Both the position numbers and the translations under genes were made by a program. This document shows, piece after piece, positions 50,181-60,187 of a stretch of DNA of 64,000 nucleotides. The notes below the pieces were generated by a model that saw nothing but the letters and a program-made list of their open reading frames with translations, did not search any database and was not told the DNA's origin. The stretch comes from Rhodococcus xishaensis (lineage in GTDB: Bacteria; Actinomycetota; Actinomycetes; Mycobacteriales; Mycobacteriaceae), in contig NZ_RKLO01000005.1 of NCBI RefSeq assembly GCF_004011825.1, forward strand, positions 1 through 64,000. The letters run 5' to 3'. Position 1 is the first letter of the stretch. Each line of letters begins with the position of its first letter.

Positions 50181-50573
50181 CTAGCGAGAGCCTTCGGGAC
50201 GTAGGAACTCGGGTTGGTCCAGCACCCGAAGCCAGCTGCCGTCAGGCTGCCTCCGGACTACTTGGGCACGGGCTCCGGCGCCGTCCCGCGGTGGTGTCGA
50301 CGTCAACGCGAGGTCGCCGCTGACGAGCGTCGGGAGCGGCGGCTCGGGCTCGAAGCGCGGGCCGTCATCGAGGACCCGCGCCCACAACTCCCGGATCGCG
50401 GCCCGACCGACCGTGACCGACCCCGGCGGGTATGCCATGACGGCGTCCTCCTCGTACAGCGCGGCGACACCGTCCGCGTCCCCGGCGTTGGACCGCTCGA
50501 CGAACAACCGGGTGATCTCCTCCGGGGTCTTAGCCTTCTCGAACCGGGCCTTCTCGAACTCGCTCTTCGACAT
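50181..50573 (-). CDS. SnoaL-like/NTF2-fold protein
   Basis: 130 aa. FVERSNAGDADGVAALYEED, AVMAYPPGSVTVGRAAIREL is the classic SnoaL_2/DUF4440 pattern (cone fold with a buried pocket), used by many polyketide cyclases and ketosteroid-isomerase-like proteins of unknown activity. ATG 50573 was chosen over a longer frame; AGAGGA lies about 9 nt upstream. Divergent from the LysR gene, which probably controls it. Confidence 0.85.
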   Translation of the reverse strand: MSKSEFEKARFEKAKTPEEITRLFVERSNAGDADGVAALYEEDAVMAYPPGSVTVGRAAIRELWARVLDDGPRFEPEPPLPTLVSGDLALTSTPPRDGAGARAQVVRRQPDGSWLRVLDQPEFLRPEGSR

Positions 50574-50690
50574 GAATGGTCTTCCTCTCGTGAACCGGAA
50601 TCGGTCACTCCAGCATCGAGGCAAGCGAAAGAGAAGTCCAACAGATAGTTTTTCTCGAAACTAGAAGAAATTCTTATAGACTCAAGGCTC

Positions 50691-51566
50691 ATGGAACTGC
50701 GTCACCTCGAGTACTTCGTGGCCGTCGCCGAGGAAGCCAACTTCACTCGGGCCGCAAACCGCGTGCACATCAGCCAACCCGGCATCAGCGCGCAGATCCG
50801 GCAGCTCGAAAGCGAACTGGGTGCAGCGTTGTTCGACCGCTCGACCAGGGTCGCGACGCTCACGGCGGCGGGGAAAGCCGCATTGCCTCACGCTCGCGCG
50901 ACGCTGGCCGCCGCGGCCGGAGTGCGTGACGCCGTGGACGACGTCAACCAGTTGGTGCGCGGTCGGCTCGCGGTCGGAATGGTCACGGCATGCACCGTGA
51001 CGCCGTTGTTCGACGCCCTGGCGGCTTGCCGCCGAGCGCACCCCGGAATCGCCACCGATCTCGTCGAGGACAACTCCGACCGGCTCGTCGACCGTGTCCG
51101 GGCGGGCACGCTCGACCTAGCCCTCGTCGGGGTGGCGGAGCGTCCACCGGCCGATCTCGCGTCCTTGACGATCGTGTCCGAACGGCTCGTCTCGCTCGTC
51201 CCGTCGCGTCATCCACTGACCGCGTCCGCGGCCTTGCGACTGTCCGAGCTGTGTAGCCAGCCGTTGATCTGCCTGTCCACGGGCACGGGCGTCCGCAGCG
51301 TCCTGGACCGGAACTGTGCGGCGCAGAACGTCACCGCGACTGTCGCGATGCAGGCCAGCGCACCCGACGCGGTCGCGGATCTCGTGCGACGCGGACTCGG
51401 GGTGGCGATCCTGAGCGAATCGATGGCAGCGTCATACCCGGACCTCGAGCCGATCCCCATCGTGGACGCCGATCTCGAGGCGGTCCTAGCGCTCGTCTGG
51501 AAGCCGGCAACCTCTCCGGCCCTGCGAGAACTTCTCGATCACGCTCGACGCGCATTCATGCCCTGA
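50691..51566 (+). CDS. LysR-family transcriptional regulator
   Basis: 291 aa. N-terminal HTH MELRHLEYFVAVAEEANFTR, AANRVHISQPGISAQIRQLE, SELGAALFDRSTRVATLTAA; effector-binding domain with GVAILSESMAASYPDLEPI. The divergent SnoaL-like gene, 118 bp away, is the classic LysR target position. Converges with tuf; a shared terminator lies between. Confidence 0.93.
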   Translation: MELRHLEYFVAVAEEANFTRAANRVHISQPGISAQIRQLESELGAALFDRSTRVATLTAAGKAALPHARATLAAAAGVRDAVDDVNQLVRGRLAVGMVTACTVTPLFDALAACRRAHPGIATDLVEDNSDRLVDRVRAGTLDLALVGVAERPPADLASLTIVSERLVSLVPSRHPLTASAALRLSELCSQPLICLSTGTGVRSVLDRNCAAQNVTATVAMQASAPDAVADLVRRGLGVAILSESMAASYPDLEPIPIVDADLEAVLALVWKPATSPALRELLDHARRAFMP

Positions 51567-51573
51567 AACGCCG

Positions 51574-51607
51574 AATGGCGCCCACTCCCGAAGGAGCGAG
51601 CGCCATT
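51574..51607. terminator. Bidirectional terminator between the LysR gene and tuf
   Basis: AATGGCGCCCACTCC pairs with GGAGCGAGCGCCATT (13 of 15 pairs) around CGAA. It is 7 bases after the LysR stop and 19 bases from the tuf stop, so it can serve both convergent genes. Confidence 0.8.
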
Positions 51608-51626
51608 GGCGTCAGCGAGAGCTAGC

Positions 51627-52817
51627 TCACTTGATGATCTTGGTGACGCGACCGGCACCGACGGTGCGGCCACCCTCACGGATCGCGAAGCGCAGGCCCT
51701 CGTCCATGGCGACCGGCTGGATCAGCACGACGGACATCTCGGTGTTGTCACCGGGCATGACCATCTCGGTGCCCTCGGGCAGGGTCACAACACCCGTCAC
51801 GTCAGTCGTACGGAAGTAGAACTGCGGACGGTAGTTGTTGAAGAACGGCGTGTGGCGGCCGCCCTCGTCCTTGGACAGGATGTAGGCCTGGCCCTCGAAC
51901 TCGGTGTGCGGAGTGGTGGTGCCGGGCTTGACCACAACCTGGCCGCGCTCGACGTCCTCGCGCTTGATGCCACGAACCAGCAGACCGACGTTGTCACCGG
52001 CCTGACCCGAGTCGAGCAGCTTACGGAACATCTCGATGCCGGTAACCGTGGTCTTGGTGGTGTCCGTGCGGATGCCGACGATCTCGACTTCCTCGTTGAC
52101 GTTGATCACACCGCGCTCGACGCGACCGGTGACGACGGTGCCACGACCGGTGATCGTGAAGACGTCCTCGATCGGCATCAGGAACGGCTTGTCCGTCTCG
52201 CGGACCGGGTCCGGGATCGACTCGTCGACAGCCGCCATCAAGTCCTCGACGGACTTGACCCACTTCGGGTCGCCCTCGAGCGCCTTCAGGGCCGAGATCG
52301 GGATGACCGGAGCGTTCTCGTCAAACTCCTGGTTGGCCAGCAGCTCGCGGACCTCCATCTCGACGAGCTCGAGGATTTCCTCGTCATCGACCATGTCGGC
52401 CTTGTTCAGGGCAACGAGGATGTAGGGAACGCCGACCTGACGAGCGAGCAGGACGTGCTCACGCGTCTGCGGCATCGGGCCGTCGGTGGCGGCCACGACC
52501 AGGATCGCGCCGTCCATCTGAGCGGCGCCGGTGATCATGTTCTTGATGTAGTCGGCGTGACCGGGAGCGTCGACGTGAGCGTAGTGACGCTTGTCCGTCT
52601 GGTACTCGACGTGCGCGATGTTGATCGTGATGCCGCGAGCCTTCTCCTCGGGAGCCTTGTCGATCTGGTCGAACGCGAAGCTCTCGTTGAGATCCGGGTA
52701 CTTGTCGGCGAGCACCTTGGTGATGGCCGCGGTGGTGGTGGTCTTGCCATGGTCGACGTGACCGATGGTGCCGATGTTCACGTGCGGCTTGGTCCGCTCG
52801 AACTTCGCCTTCGCCAC
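51627..52817 (-). CDS. tuf: Translation elongation factor Tu
   Basis: 396 aa. GTPase motifs [24 protein letters not shown]-terminal domains with [40 protein letters not shown] and the final [10 protein letters not shown]. Delivers aminoacyl-tRNA to the ribosome. Last gene of the str operon, 90 bp after fusA. Codon use is strongly biased to C-ending codons, as expected for high expression. Confidence 0.99.
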   Translation of the reverse strand: MAKAKFERTKPHVNIGTIGHVDHGKTTTTAAITKVLADKYPDLNESFAFDQIDKAPEEKARGITINIAHVEYQTDKRHYAHVDAPGHADYIKNMITGAAQMDGAILVVAATDGPMPQTREHVLLARQVGVPYILVALNKADMVDDEEILELVEMEVRELLANQEFDENAPVIPISALKALEGDPKWVKSVEDLMAAVDESIPDPVRETDKPFLMPIEDVFTITGRGTVVTGRVERGVINVNEEVEIVGIRTDTTKTTVTGIEMFRKLLDSGQAGDNVGLLVRGIKREDVERGQVVVKPGTTTPHTEFEGQAYILSKDEGGRHTPFFNNYRPQFYFRTTDVTGVVTLPEGTEMVMPGDNTEMSVVLIQPVAMDEGLRFAIREGGRTVGAGRVTKIIK

Positions 52818-52907
52818 TGGAATGTCCTCCTGGACTGATTGTGCTTGCGGTATGCAGCAGTGCGGTTGTTATTACGTTGGTCGTGCTGCGGCCGACGAAA
52901 ACCGAGG

Positions 52908-55010
52908 TTACTCGCCGGTCGCCTTGGCGATGATCTCCTTCGAGACGTTCGAGGGAACCTCTGCGTAGGAGTCGAACACCATGGAGAAGTTCGCTCGACC
53001 CTGGGTCTTCGACCGCAGGTCACCGATGTAGCCGAACATCTCCGAGAGCGGAACCAGCGCCTTCACGACACGGGCACCACTGCGTTCCTCCATGGCCTGG
53101 ATCTGACCACGGCGGGAGTTGAGGTCGCCGATCACTTCGCCCATGTAGTCCTCGGGCGTGGTGACCTCGACAGCCATGAGCGGTTCGAGAATGACCGGGC
53201 CGGCCTTGCGAGCGGCTTCCTTGAGCGCCTGCGAACCGGCGACCTTGAAGGCCATTTCCGACGAGTCGACGTCGTGGTATGCGCCGTCGAGCAGAGTCAG
53301 CTTCATGTTCACGAGCGGGTAGCCGGCAAGAACGCCGTACTGCATCGCGTCCTGGGCACCAGCGTCGACCGACGGGATGTATTCCCTGGGTACGCGGCCA
53401 CCGGTGACCTTGTTCTCGAACTCGTAGCTCGCGCCGTCCTCGCCGACGAACGGCTCGAGGGCGATGATCACCTTCGCGAACTGTCCGGAACCACCGGTCT
53501 GCTTCTTGTGCGTGAACTCGTGCTTCTCGACCGGCTTGGTGATGGTCTCGCGGTAGGCGACCTGCGGCTTGCCGACGTTGGCCTCGACCTTGAACTCGCG
53601 GCGCATACGGTCGACGAGGATGTCGAGGTGCAGCTCGCCCATGCCGCCGATGACGGTCTGGCCGGTCTCCTCGTCCAGCTCGACCGAGAACGTCGGGTCC
53701 TCTTCCGCGAGCTTCTGGATCGCGGTACCCAGCTTCTCCTGGTCGGACTTGGTCTTGGGCTCGATGGAGACCTGGATGACCGGGTCCGGGAACGTCATCG
53801 ACTCGAGCACGACCGGGTTCGCCTGGTCGCACAGGGTGTCACCGGTTGTGGTGTCCTTCAGGCCGATCATGGCGTAGATGTGGCCGGCGACGGCCTCGTC
53901 GACCGGGTTCTCCTTGTTGGCGTGCATCTGGAAGAGCTTGCCGATGCGCTCCTTCTTGCCCTTGGTGGCGTTGAGCACCTGGGCACCCGGCTCGACACGA
54001 CCCGAGTAGACGCGCACAAAGGTGAGCTTGCCGAAGAACGGGTGTGCCGCAATCTTGAAGGCCAGAGCCGAGAAGGGCTCGTCCTTGCTCGGCTTGCGGG
54101 TCAGCGCCTCGTCCTCGTTGTTCACGGCGTGGCCGTGGACCTCACCGATGTCGAGCGGGTTCGGCAGGTAGTCGATGACCGCGTCGAGCATGGGCTGGAC
54201 ACCCTTGTTCTTGAACGCGGAGCCACACAGCACCGGGTAAAGCTCGGAGGCGACCGTCAACTTGCGGATCGCGCCCTTGATCTCCTCGACGGTGAGTTCC
54301 TCGCCGCCGAAGTACTTCTCCATGAGAACTTCGTCGGACTCGGCGACCGTCTCGAGCAGCTTCTCGCGGTACTCGGCCGCCTTGTCGGCCAGGTCCGCCG
54401 GGATCTCCTCGATGGTCGGCTCCGCGCCGATCGCGACGGTGCCGCGCCAGGTGATGGCCTTCATCTCGACCAGGTCGACGACGCCGTCGAAGGCGTCCTC
54501 AGCACCGATGGGCAACTGCAGGACCAGCGGCTTCGCACCGAGGCGGTCGATGATGGTCTGCACCGTGAAGTAGAAGTCCGCGCCCATCTTGTCCATCTTG
54601 TTGACGAAGCAGATACGCGGAACGTCGTACTTGGCGGCCTGCCGCCAGACCTGCTCGGACTGGGGCTCGACGCCTTCCTTGCCGTCGAAGACAGCGACAG
54701 CGCCATCGAGGACGCGGAGCGAGCGCTCGACCTCAACCGTGAAATCGACGTGACCGGGGGTGTCGATGATGTTGATCTGGTTCTTGTTCCAGAAACAGGT
54801 GACAGCGGCGGAGGTAATGGTGATACCCCGCTCCTTCTCCTGCTCCATCCAGTCCGTCGTCGACGCGCCGTCGTGGGTCTCACCGATCTTGTAGTTGACA
54901 CCGGTGTAGTAGAGGATGCGCTCGGTCGTGGTGGTCTTACCGGCATCGATGTGCGCCATGATGCCGATGTTGCGGACCTTGTTCAGGTCGGTCAGCACTT
55001 CCTGTGCCAC
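52908..55010 (-). CDS. fusA: Translation elongation factor G
   Basis: 700 aa. GTPase motifs [59 protein letters not shown]; domain IV with [20 protein letters not shown]. Drives translocation and, with RRF, ribosome recycling. It follows rpsG after 157 bp containing a long hairpin (55110-55161), a wider gap than in many str operons. Confidence 0.99.
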   Translation of the reverse strand: MAQEVLTDLNKVRNIGIMAHIDAGKTTTTERILYYTGVNYKIGETHDGASTTDWMEQEKERGITITSAAVTCFWNKNQINIIDTPGHVDFTVEVERSLRVLDGAVAVFDGKEGVEPQSEQVWRQAAKYDVPRICFVNKMDKMGADFYFTVQTIIDRLGAKPLVLQLPIGAEDAFDGVVDLVEMKAITWRGTVAIGAEPTIEEIPADLADKAAEYREKLLETVAESDEVLMEKYFGGEELTVEEIKGAIRKLTVASELYPVLCGSAFKNKGVQPMLDAVIDYLPNPLDIGEVHGHAVNNEDEALTRKPSKDEPFSALAFKIAAHPFFGKLTFVRVYSGRVEPGAQVLNATKGKKERIGKLFQMHANKENPVDEAVAGHIYAMIGLKDTTTGDTLCDQANPVVLESMTFPDPVIQVSIEPKTKSDQEKLGTAIQKLAEEDPTFSVELDEETGQTVIGGMGELHLDILVDRMRREFKVEANVGKPQVAYRETITKPVEKHEFTHKKQTGGSGQFAKVIIALEPFVGEDGASYEFENKVTGGRVPREYIPSVDAGAQDAMQYGVLAGYPLVNMKLTLLDGAYHDVDSSEMAFKVAGSQALKEAARKAGPVILEPLMAVEVTTPEDYMGEVIGDLNSRRGQIQAMEERSGARVVKALVPLSEMFGYIGDLRSKTQGRANFSMVFDSYAEVPSNVSKEIIAKATGE

Positions 55011-55109
55011 AGGATTCTTCCCCGCTCGTAAATCGTGTCGGCCCTTCCGGGGCCACGTCTCTTGTCGTTGTCAGCCGGCCCGTGACGGAACCGACACAGT
55101 AGTGACGAC

Positions 55110-55161
55110 GCCAGGCCGGGAGTTCGCAACGGTCTCGTACCCGTCAGGCCCCCGGCCTGGC
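55110..55161 (-). promoter_or_regulatory. Long hairpin in the rpsG-fusA intergenic region
   Basis: Perfect 11-bp arms GCCAGGCCGGG (55110-55120) and CCCGGCCTGGC (55151-55161) enclose 30 bases. On the operon strand it begins 6 bases after the rpsG stop. It may be a terminator or attenuator, an mRNA processing site, or part of an S7-binding control site. No U-tract follows. Confidence 0.6.
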
Positions 55162-55167
55162 GCACTA

Positions 55168-55638
55168 TCACCAGCGGTAGTGCGCGAACGCCCTGTTGGC
55201 TTCAGCCATCTTGTGGGTGTCCTCGCGACGCTTCACGGAAGCGCCCAGGCCGTTGCTCGCATCGAGGAGCTCGTTCGCGAGACGCTCGACCATCGTCTTC
55301 TCGCGACGCTGGCGCGAGAAGGTGACCAGCCAACGCAGGGCCAGCGTGGTGGACCGGCCCGGACGAACCTCGACCGGCACCTGATATGTGGCACCACCGA
55401 CGCGGCGGCTGCGCACCTCGAGGGCGGGCTTGACGTTGTCGAGCGCGCGCTTGAGGGTGACGACCGGATCGGTGCCGGTCTTCTCACGAGCCTGCTCGAG
55501 TGCACCGTAAACGATACGCTCGGCAGTCGACTTCTTACCGTCCAGCAGGATCTTGTTGACGAGCTGGGTGACCAGCGGCGAACCGTAGACCGGATCGGCG
55601 ACCAGCGGGCGCTTGGGAGCGGGGCCCTTACGTGGCAT
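55168..55638 (-). CDS. rpsG: 30S ribosomal protein S7
   Basis: 156 aa, the standard length. [80 protein letters not shown] are all family hallmarks. It nucleates assembly of the 30S head. The ATG overlaps the rpsL stop (TGATG). Confidence 0.99.
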   Translation of the reverse strand: MPRKGPAPKRPLVADPVYGSPLVTQLVNKILLDGKKSTAERIVYGALEQAREKTGTDPVVTLKRALDNVKPALEVRSRRVGGATYQVPVEVRPGRSTTLALRWLVTFSRQRREKTMVERLANELLDASNGLGASVKRREDTHKMAEANRAFAHYRW

Positions 55639-56012
55639 CAGCTCTTCTCCTTCTTGGCGCCGTAGCGGCTGCGGGCCTGCTTGCGGTTCTTGACACCCTG
55701 GGTGTCGAGCGAGCCGCGGATGATCTTGTAGCGCACGCCCGGGAGGTCTTTGACACGGCCGCCGCGGACGAGCACCATCGAGTGCTCCTGCAGGTTGTGG
55801 CCCTCACCCGGGATGTAAGCGGTAACCTCGACGGAGCTGGTCAGGCGCACACGGGCGACCTTCCGCAGCGCGGAGTTCGGCTTCTTGGGGGTGGTGGTGT
55901 ACACGCGAGTGCACACGCCACGACGCTGCGGGCTGCCCTTCAGGGCCGCGGTCTTGACCTTGGCGGCCTTGTCGCGGCGGCCCTTACGGACCAACTGATT
56001 GATGGTTGGCAT
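55638..56012 (-). CDS. rpsL: 30S ribosomal protein S12
   Basis: 124 aa, standard length. Decoding-centre protein with [20 protein letters not shown] and [20 protein letters not shown]. The lysines at the two classic streptomycin-resistance positions (in TPKKP and GGRVKDLPG) are wild type, so no rpsL-based resistance is expected. First gene of the str operon. Confidence 0.99.
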   Translation of the reverse strand: MPTINQLVRKGRRDKAAKVKTAALKGSPQRRGVCTRVYTTTPKKPNSALRKVARVRLTSSVEVTAYIPGEGHNLQEHSMVLVRGGRVKDLPGVRYKIIRGSLDTQGVKNRKQARSRYGAKKEKS

Positions 56013-56069
56013 GTACCGGCTTTCTTCGTTGTTTCCAGACTGCTCACATGAGCAACCTTGGCTGTTCTG

Positions 56070-56096
56070 AAATTAGGGATCCATCGGTTGGGACAA
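56070..56096 (-). promoter_or_regulatory. Possible str operon promoter upstream of rpsL
   Basis: On the minus strand TTGTCC (56091-56096) and TAATTT (56070-56075) form a -35/-10-like pair 15 bases apart, about 60 bases before the rpsL ATG. Short spacing and lack of data make this tentative. Confidence 0.35.
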
Positions 56097-56340
56097 GAAC
56101 GCTGCTGCCCCGCACCCGCCCCTCGCGTGCACACGAGGTCGGGCGTGTCGCGTACCCCCACACAGGCAACCGGATGCTCGTACCTGCAGAACACAGAAAC
56201 GCGCGCACGGCGATGCCCCGGCATAGGCACACAAATCGGCCCGGGCGCACCGGAGCAATGCCTGTGGAGCGACCCCGGTGGTCGGACACGACCCCCAACA
56301 ATACCTAACGGCTCCATTCGAGGTCAAAGCGGCCGGGGGG

Positions 56341-56913
56341 TCAGGCGCTCAGCTCGAGCGTCAGTTTCACCAGCGTGGCCGCTGCCTCACAGGGATCGGG
56401 ATGTTCCGCGGCCTGATACTGCACCCACCAGCCGATCACGCCCGAGTCCGGTGCGCCCGAAGCGATCCCACACGTGCCGGGGTCCTGCGGTTGCCGCGAA
56501 AGCACCGCGCGCCGGCCGTCGACGCTCACATCCTCGACCGCGTAGCCCAGACGGTGCGAGGTTTCGCGCTCGACAGCGAGCGAACCGGTCTCGAACCAGT
56601 TGAACGTCACACGAACCGGACCGGCCGGTCCTGCCACCGACCAGCGACAGATCGCACCGAAGAACCCCCGGTCGATCGCTCCCCCACCGACCGCGTGGGC
56701 TATCTGATCAGAATCGACGGCATCGCATTCGGTGAGCAGCGCCGCATACCTCGACGACGTCCCCGGCGTAGCCGCGCCCTCAGGCCTCGGAGCGCCCGGG
56801 ACCGTCGCTGCACACCCGGTAAGGACGAGGACACCGATAGTCGCGGCCGCGGCGGTTGCGATGGACGAGACTCGCGCCCGCTGTTCGTCCCTACCGATCA
56901 TTCTGACTGGCAC
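56341..56913 (-). CDS. DUF3558-like lipoprotein
   Basis: 190 aa from GTG 56913, or 186 from ATG 56901. Signal peptide with lipobox: ATAAAATIGVLVLTGCAATV, cleavage before the cysteine. Mature part: LTECDAVDSDQIAHAVGGGA, RGFFGAICRWSVAGPAGPVR, VTFNWFETGSLAVERETSHR, then GTCGIASGAPDSGVIGWWVQ. This matches the DUF3558 lipoprotein family common in actinomycetes. Function unknown, probably cell-envelope. Coupled to the small gene upstream (4-bp gap). Confidence 0.87.
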   Translation of the reverse strand: MPVRMIGRDEQRARVSSIATAAAATIGVLVLTGCAATVPGAPRPEGAATPGTSSRYAALLTECDAVDSDQIAHAVGGGAIDRGFFGAICRWSVAGPAGPVRVTFNWFETGSLAVERETSHRLGYAVEDVSVDGRRAVLSRQPQDPGTCGIASGAPDSGVIGWWVQYQAAEHPDPCEAAATLVKLTLELSA

Positions 56914-56917
56914 GCCC

Positions 56918-57100
56918 TCACCCGACCTGTCGGCACGGCGTTGCGGAAGACATGGTCGCGTGCTGGCCCTGTGACGCCGGGGCCGCGGGGCGCCCCAACC
57001 CGATATCGCCGTGGCGCTGTGAGACGAACGCGTTGAAATCGGGGAACGCCGCCTGAGGTACCTCAGGTTCGGTTGGCATCAACTGCGGACCGGTCGCCAT
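56918..57100 (-). CDS. Small hypothetical protein upstream of the lipoprotein gene
   Basis: 60 aa: MATGPQLMPTEPEVPQAAFP, DFNAFVSQRHGDIGLGRPAA. Proline- and alanine-rich, no membrane helix. ATG 57100 was chosen for AAGGA 8 nt upstream. It ends 4 bp before the lipoprotein gene. I do not recognise it; conserved spacing to the lipoprotein suggests a joint unit. Confidence 0.6.
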   Translation of the reverse strand: MATGPQLMPTEPEVPQAAFPDFNAFVSQRHGDIGLGRPAAPASQGQHATMSSATPCRQVG

Positions 57101-57243
57101 GGACAACATCCTTCCCCAGAGTCGTCGCGAGCTGGCTGATCCCCCCACCGATCGCGGTATCGGGGCGTCGCCCCGGACGACCATCACACAGCGAGGCGCC
57201 CCGATGCTGCTCCTCCAAGCAAGTGCTACCGGCGAAGAAACCC

Positions 57244-57786
57244 CTACTCACTCACTGCGCGGAGAGAAGCGTCGAGCGAGCTCATGAGCTGCGCGAGGCG
57301 ACCCTTGCCAGCCGGCGCCAGGGGATAGCGGCTGAGTACATCAGCCAACGTCGGTGTGGCGCGCTGCCGAGCCTGCGCGACCAGCTCGTTCCCGACAGCG
57401 TGATCGTCGCCTGCGTTCAACTCGGCGATGCGCGCTGCACTTGCCGCAGCGCGCAGGATGTGACCGACCTGGTGGGCCTTGGCGATCGGGTGAAGGTAGG
57501 CAGCGGACGCCGCATCGCCAGCGCAGCGTGCAGCGAGACGCGCAGCCTCGGTGGGTGCCTCCTTCGCAGCTCGGTGTGCGTCCACCGAAGCTACGCGCTG
57601 CAGCTCGGTCCTTCTCGCGCCGTTCACGAACTCCCACGCAGCATCGATGGCGGCGCGGGGCCGAGGATCATCAGGACTCACGGCCTCGAACACCGGTAGG
57701 ACTTCCTGAGCGCTTTCCGCCACGTAGCGTGCGACAGCGCGCAGTTCCTCGATGGTCAGCTCGAAGTCGCCGGACCTGGTCGTCAT
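57244..57786 (-). CDS. Imm5-like putative immunity protein
   Basis: 180 aa, all-helical and alanine-rich. IEELRAVARYVAESAQEVLP, VFEAVSPDDPRPRAAIDAAW, EFVNGARRTELQRVASVDAH, RAAKEAPTEAARLAARCAGD closely follow the Imm5 pattern of putative immunity proteins found in polymorphic toxin systems (cluster of aspartates and P-R-P-R-x-A). Start ATG 57786; the longer open frame is not supported. No toxin gene is adjacent; the next feature is the unusual repeat array. Confidence 0.75.
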   Translation of the reverse strand: MTTRSGDFELTIEELRAVARYVAESAQEVLPVFEAVSPDDPRPRAAIDAAWEFVNGARRTELQRVASVDAHRAAKEAPTEAARLAARCAGDAASAAYLHPIAKAHQVGHILRAAASAARIAELNAGDDHAVGNELVAQARQRATPTLADVLSRYPLAPAGKGRLAQLMSSLDASLRAVSE

Positions 57787-58282
57787 AGCCGAAGCTTCCC
57801 ATGTACCCCCACCCGCCTGCGGACGCGATGGTTCACGCAGGCCCCGGCATTGAGACGGTCGGCGTTCCAGACCGCTAGGTTGCGCTGTCGGTGTGGAGCA
57901 ACGTTTTCGCCACTCCATTGGAGCAACCAGGCCCGATAGAAGCATCGCCGCGATCAGGGTCTCGGGAAACTGACTCCGAGCTCGATTGGTTTGTTCGGCT
58001 TGGTATTCGAAGCTGGCAGTCCGGGGTTCGCTTGCCTGTGGAGCGGGAATATGAACTGGCCGCCGGTTCGGCTCGGGCACCGGTTCCAGGAGTCGACCGA
58101 TCCCGAACCGCGTCCCCACGAAGCCTGCGCAAGGCTGATCGCAAGTCCAAGGAAGCGGAAGCCGAGTCGGCCGCAGAGCGGACCGGGTCCGCCGTTCTCG
58201 GAGGGTGGTCGTCGAACTGAGTGTGGTTGTTACGGTCCATGTTTGGGCTATTTACGCTTTGGGTGTCCCGGGGTATCATGGC
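57787..58282. other. Intergenic region before the repeat array
   Basis: About 495 bases. The longest open frame (57891-58220, plus, 109 aa) has no recognisable features. It probably holds the promoter of the Imm5-like gene near its left end. I see no RNA gene in it. Confidence 0.5.
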
Positions 58283-58826
58283 GGCATGTTTTTGGGACGG
58301 GTTGAGGGCATTGTGACGGGCCGTGGCGCGGCGCACGCAAGCGCGCCCCCGCCTCTGGCTCCCCTCGGTTGGCGTCGAGGAAGCTGGCGGTGAATACCGT
58401 GCCCCAATCTTAGCCGTGCACTAGGTGTTGTGTTGGAGGAGTGTACCTTTCGGCCCTCTAGCTGGTGAGCTGTGGTCTCGCATTTCGAGAGGATCGCAGC
58501 GGCGCCACCGGTCCAAGGCAGCGTGACAGGCCGTGATGCGGCGCGCGCAAGCGCGCCCCACCTCTCGCTCCTCCCGGTTGGCTTCGAGGAAGCTGGCGGT
58601 GAGTACCGTGTTCCCAATTTTGGTCGCGTTCTAGTTGTTGTGTTGGGGGAGTGCATGTTTCGCCTCCCTTACCGGTGAGCTGCGGGATCGCATCTCGAGC
58701 GGAGCGCAGCACACCGATTAGGGAGCGCAGCACACCGATTAGGGGCGGCGTGACAGGCCGCGGAGCGGCGCACACAAGCGAGCCCCGCTTCACGCTCCCC
58801 CGGTTGACCCGAGAAGGAGGTGGACT

Positions 58827-58952
58827 GTGAACGAGTCTATTATCATCAATCATGCGCTAGGCGTTGCATCGGAGGAGTGGACGTTAGTGTCCGGACCTCA
58901 TCTTTCCGCGTACAGCGACCGTCTTATCGTTCCCCAATCAATCATGTGCTAG
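58827..58952 (+). CDS. Array microORF a
   Basis: 41 aa from GTG, with AAGGAGG 6 nt upstream. Contains NHALGVASEEWTL, the array's peptide core, after a hydrophobic VNESIII start. It stops at a TAG embedded in the next unit motif GTGCTAGGT. Coding status is uncertain. Confidence 0.4.
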   Translation: MNESIIINHALGVASEEWTLVSGPHLSAYSDRLIVPQSIMC

Positions 58953-59101
58953 GTATTCTGTTGGCGGAGTGCACATTTGGGGTCTCCTGCAGTTGAGCTG
59001 CGGCCCCGCGCCTCGAACGGAGCGCGCCAACACCGATTGAGGGCAGGGCGACAGGCCCCCGTGCCTCGCTCTGCCCGGTTGACTCGGAAAGGAGGTGGAC
59101 T

Positions 59102-59143
59102 GTGGAGATTCTTATTTGTTGTTCTTGGTGTTCACAAGGTTGA
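59102..59143 (+). CDS. Array microORF, truncated copy
   Basis: 13 aa from GTG after AAAGGAGGTGGACT: V-E-I-L-I-C-C-S-W-C-S-Q-G. The conserved core is missing and a second Shine-Dalgarno stretch follows at once, so this looks like a deleted or partial duplication of a unit start. Confidence 0.25.
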   Translation: MEILICCSWCSQG

Positions 59144-59162
59144 CTCGAGAAGGAAGTGGACT

Positions 59163-59282
59163 ATGAATTACATATTCATCAATCGCGTGCTAGACGTTCC
59201 ATCGGAGGTGTGGACGCTTGCGATCGGCCCGGTTGCCACCGGGCGCGACACCATTGGACTTTCTCTACCATTCGCGTTCTAG
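59163..59282 (+). CDS. Array microORF b
   Basis: 39 aa from ATG after AAGGAAG. Hydrophobic MNYIFI start, then NRVLDVPSEVWTLAIGP and a C-terminal LSLPFAF. Nearly identical at both ends to microORF f (60188-60289), with an insertion of six residues in between. Confidence 0.45.
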   Translation: MNYIFINRVLDVPSEVWTLAIGPVATGRDTIGLSLPFAF

Positions 59283-59432
59283 GTGTTCCGTTGGAGGACT
59301 GCACGTTTGGGCTCCCCTGCCAGCGAGCTGCGGTCCGGCGTTTCGAACGGAGCGCAGCAACACCGATTGAGGGCCAGTGTGACAGGCCCCCGCCTCTCGC
59401 TCCCCCCGGTTGACTCGAAAAGGAGGTGGACT

Positions 59433-59519
59433 ATGTGTTGCATTTTTTTCTTGAATCGTGTGCTTGGCGTTGCATTGGAGGAGTGGACGTTTGTGTACGG
59501 ACCTCGTCTCTCTCTGTAA
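59433..59519 (+). CDS. Array microORF c
   Basis: 28 aa from ATG after AAAGGAGGTGGACT. Hydrophobic MCCIFFL then NRVLGVALEEWTFVYGPR and LSL before TAA. The best match to the array consensus and among the best signals for real translation. Confidence 0.5.
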   Translation: MCCIFFLNRVLGVALEEWTFVYGPRLSL

Positions 59520-59678
59520 GGCGACTACTTTCTCTCTAGCTGGTGAGCTGCGGTCCCGGGTTTCGAGCGGAGCGCAGCGACACCGATCGAGGGCAGCGTG
59601 AAAGGCCGCGGAGCGCCACGCGCAAGCGCGCCCCCTCGCCCCTCGCTCCCCAAGGTTGACTCAAGAAGGAGGTTGACC

Positions 59679-59777
59679 GTGGATCTTCTTATTGGTCGTG
59701 TGCTGGGTGTTCTGTTGGAGGAGTGGATGTTTGGACGGGCCCAACACTGTAATCCCAATGTCGGGCTCCCCTGTTAG
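59679..59777 (+). CDS. Array microORF d
   Basis: 32 aa from GTG after AAGGAGG. VDLLIGRVLGVLLEEWMFG, then a divergent tail ending in GLPC before TAG; the GLPC ending resembles the second motif of other units, as if the two motifs had been joined by a deletion. Confidence 0.45.
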   Translation: MDLLIGRVLGVLLEEWMFGRAQHCNPNVGLPC

Positions 59778-59914
59778 TGAGCTACGGTCGCGCATCTCGA
59801 ACAGAGCGCAGCAACACCGATCGAGGGCAGCGTGACAGGCCGCGGTGCGGCGCGCGTGAGCACGCCCCGGCCTCTTACTCCCCAAGATTGACTCTAGAAG
59901 GAGGTGGACGGACG

Positions 59915-60022
59915 GTGACTTGGATTCTCTCTGCCAATCGTGTGCTAGGTGTTCTGTTGGAGGAGTGGACGTTTGCGCGGACCCCGTGCGCTATCAACGA
60001 CAGTGGATATGTCGTGTGCTAG
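59915..60022 (+). CDS. Array microORF e
   Basis: 35 aa from GTG; the Shine-Dalgarno AAGGAGG is 10-11 nt upstream because of a small GACG duplication. Contains NRVLGVLLEEWTFAR and ends at the TAG of GTGCTAGGT, like microORF a. Confidence 0.45.
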   Translation: MTWILSANRVLGVLLEEWTFARTPCAINDSGYVVC

Positions 60023-60187
60023 GTGTTGTGTTCGAGGAGTGCACGTTTCAGCTCTCTACCTGGTGAGCTGCGGTCCCGCGCTTCGAACGGAGCGCAGCAA
60101 CACCGATTGAAGGCGGCGTGACAGGACGCGGTGCGGCGCGCAAGCGTGCCCCCCGCCTCTCACTCCTCTCGGAGAAAGAAGTGGACT

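Noticed and set aside
52839-55031. Plus-strand open frame of 730 codons opposite fusA
   Set aside because: Antisense shadow of fusA, whose motifs are unmistakable.
57891-58220. 109-codon open frame between the Imm5-like gene and the array
   Set aside because: No good ribosome-binding site, no recognisable features, composition like non-coding sequence.
58977-59282. 101-codon read-through ORF across a repeat unit (and similar 59283-59519, 60736-60957)
   Set aside because: These frames run through the leader and hairpin and exist only in some units because of indels; initiation lacks a ribosome-binding site. The short ORFs after the strong Shine-Dalgarno are better candidates.
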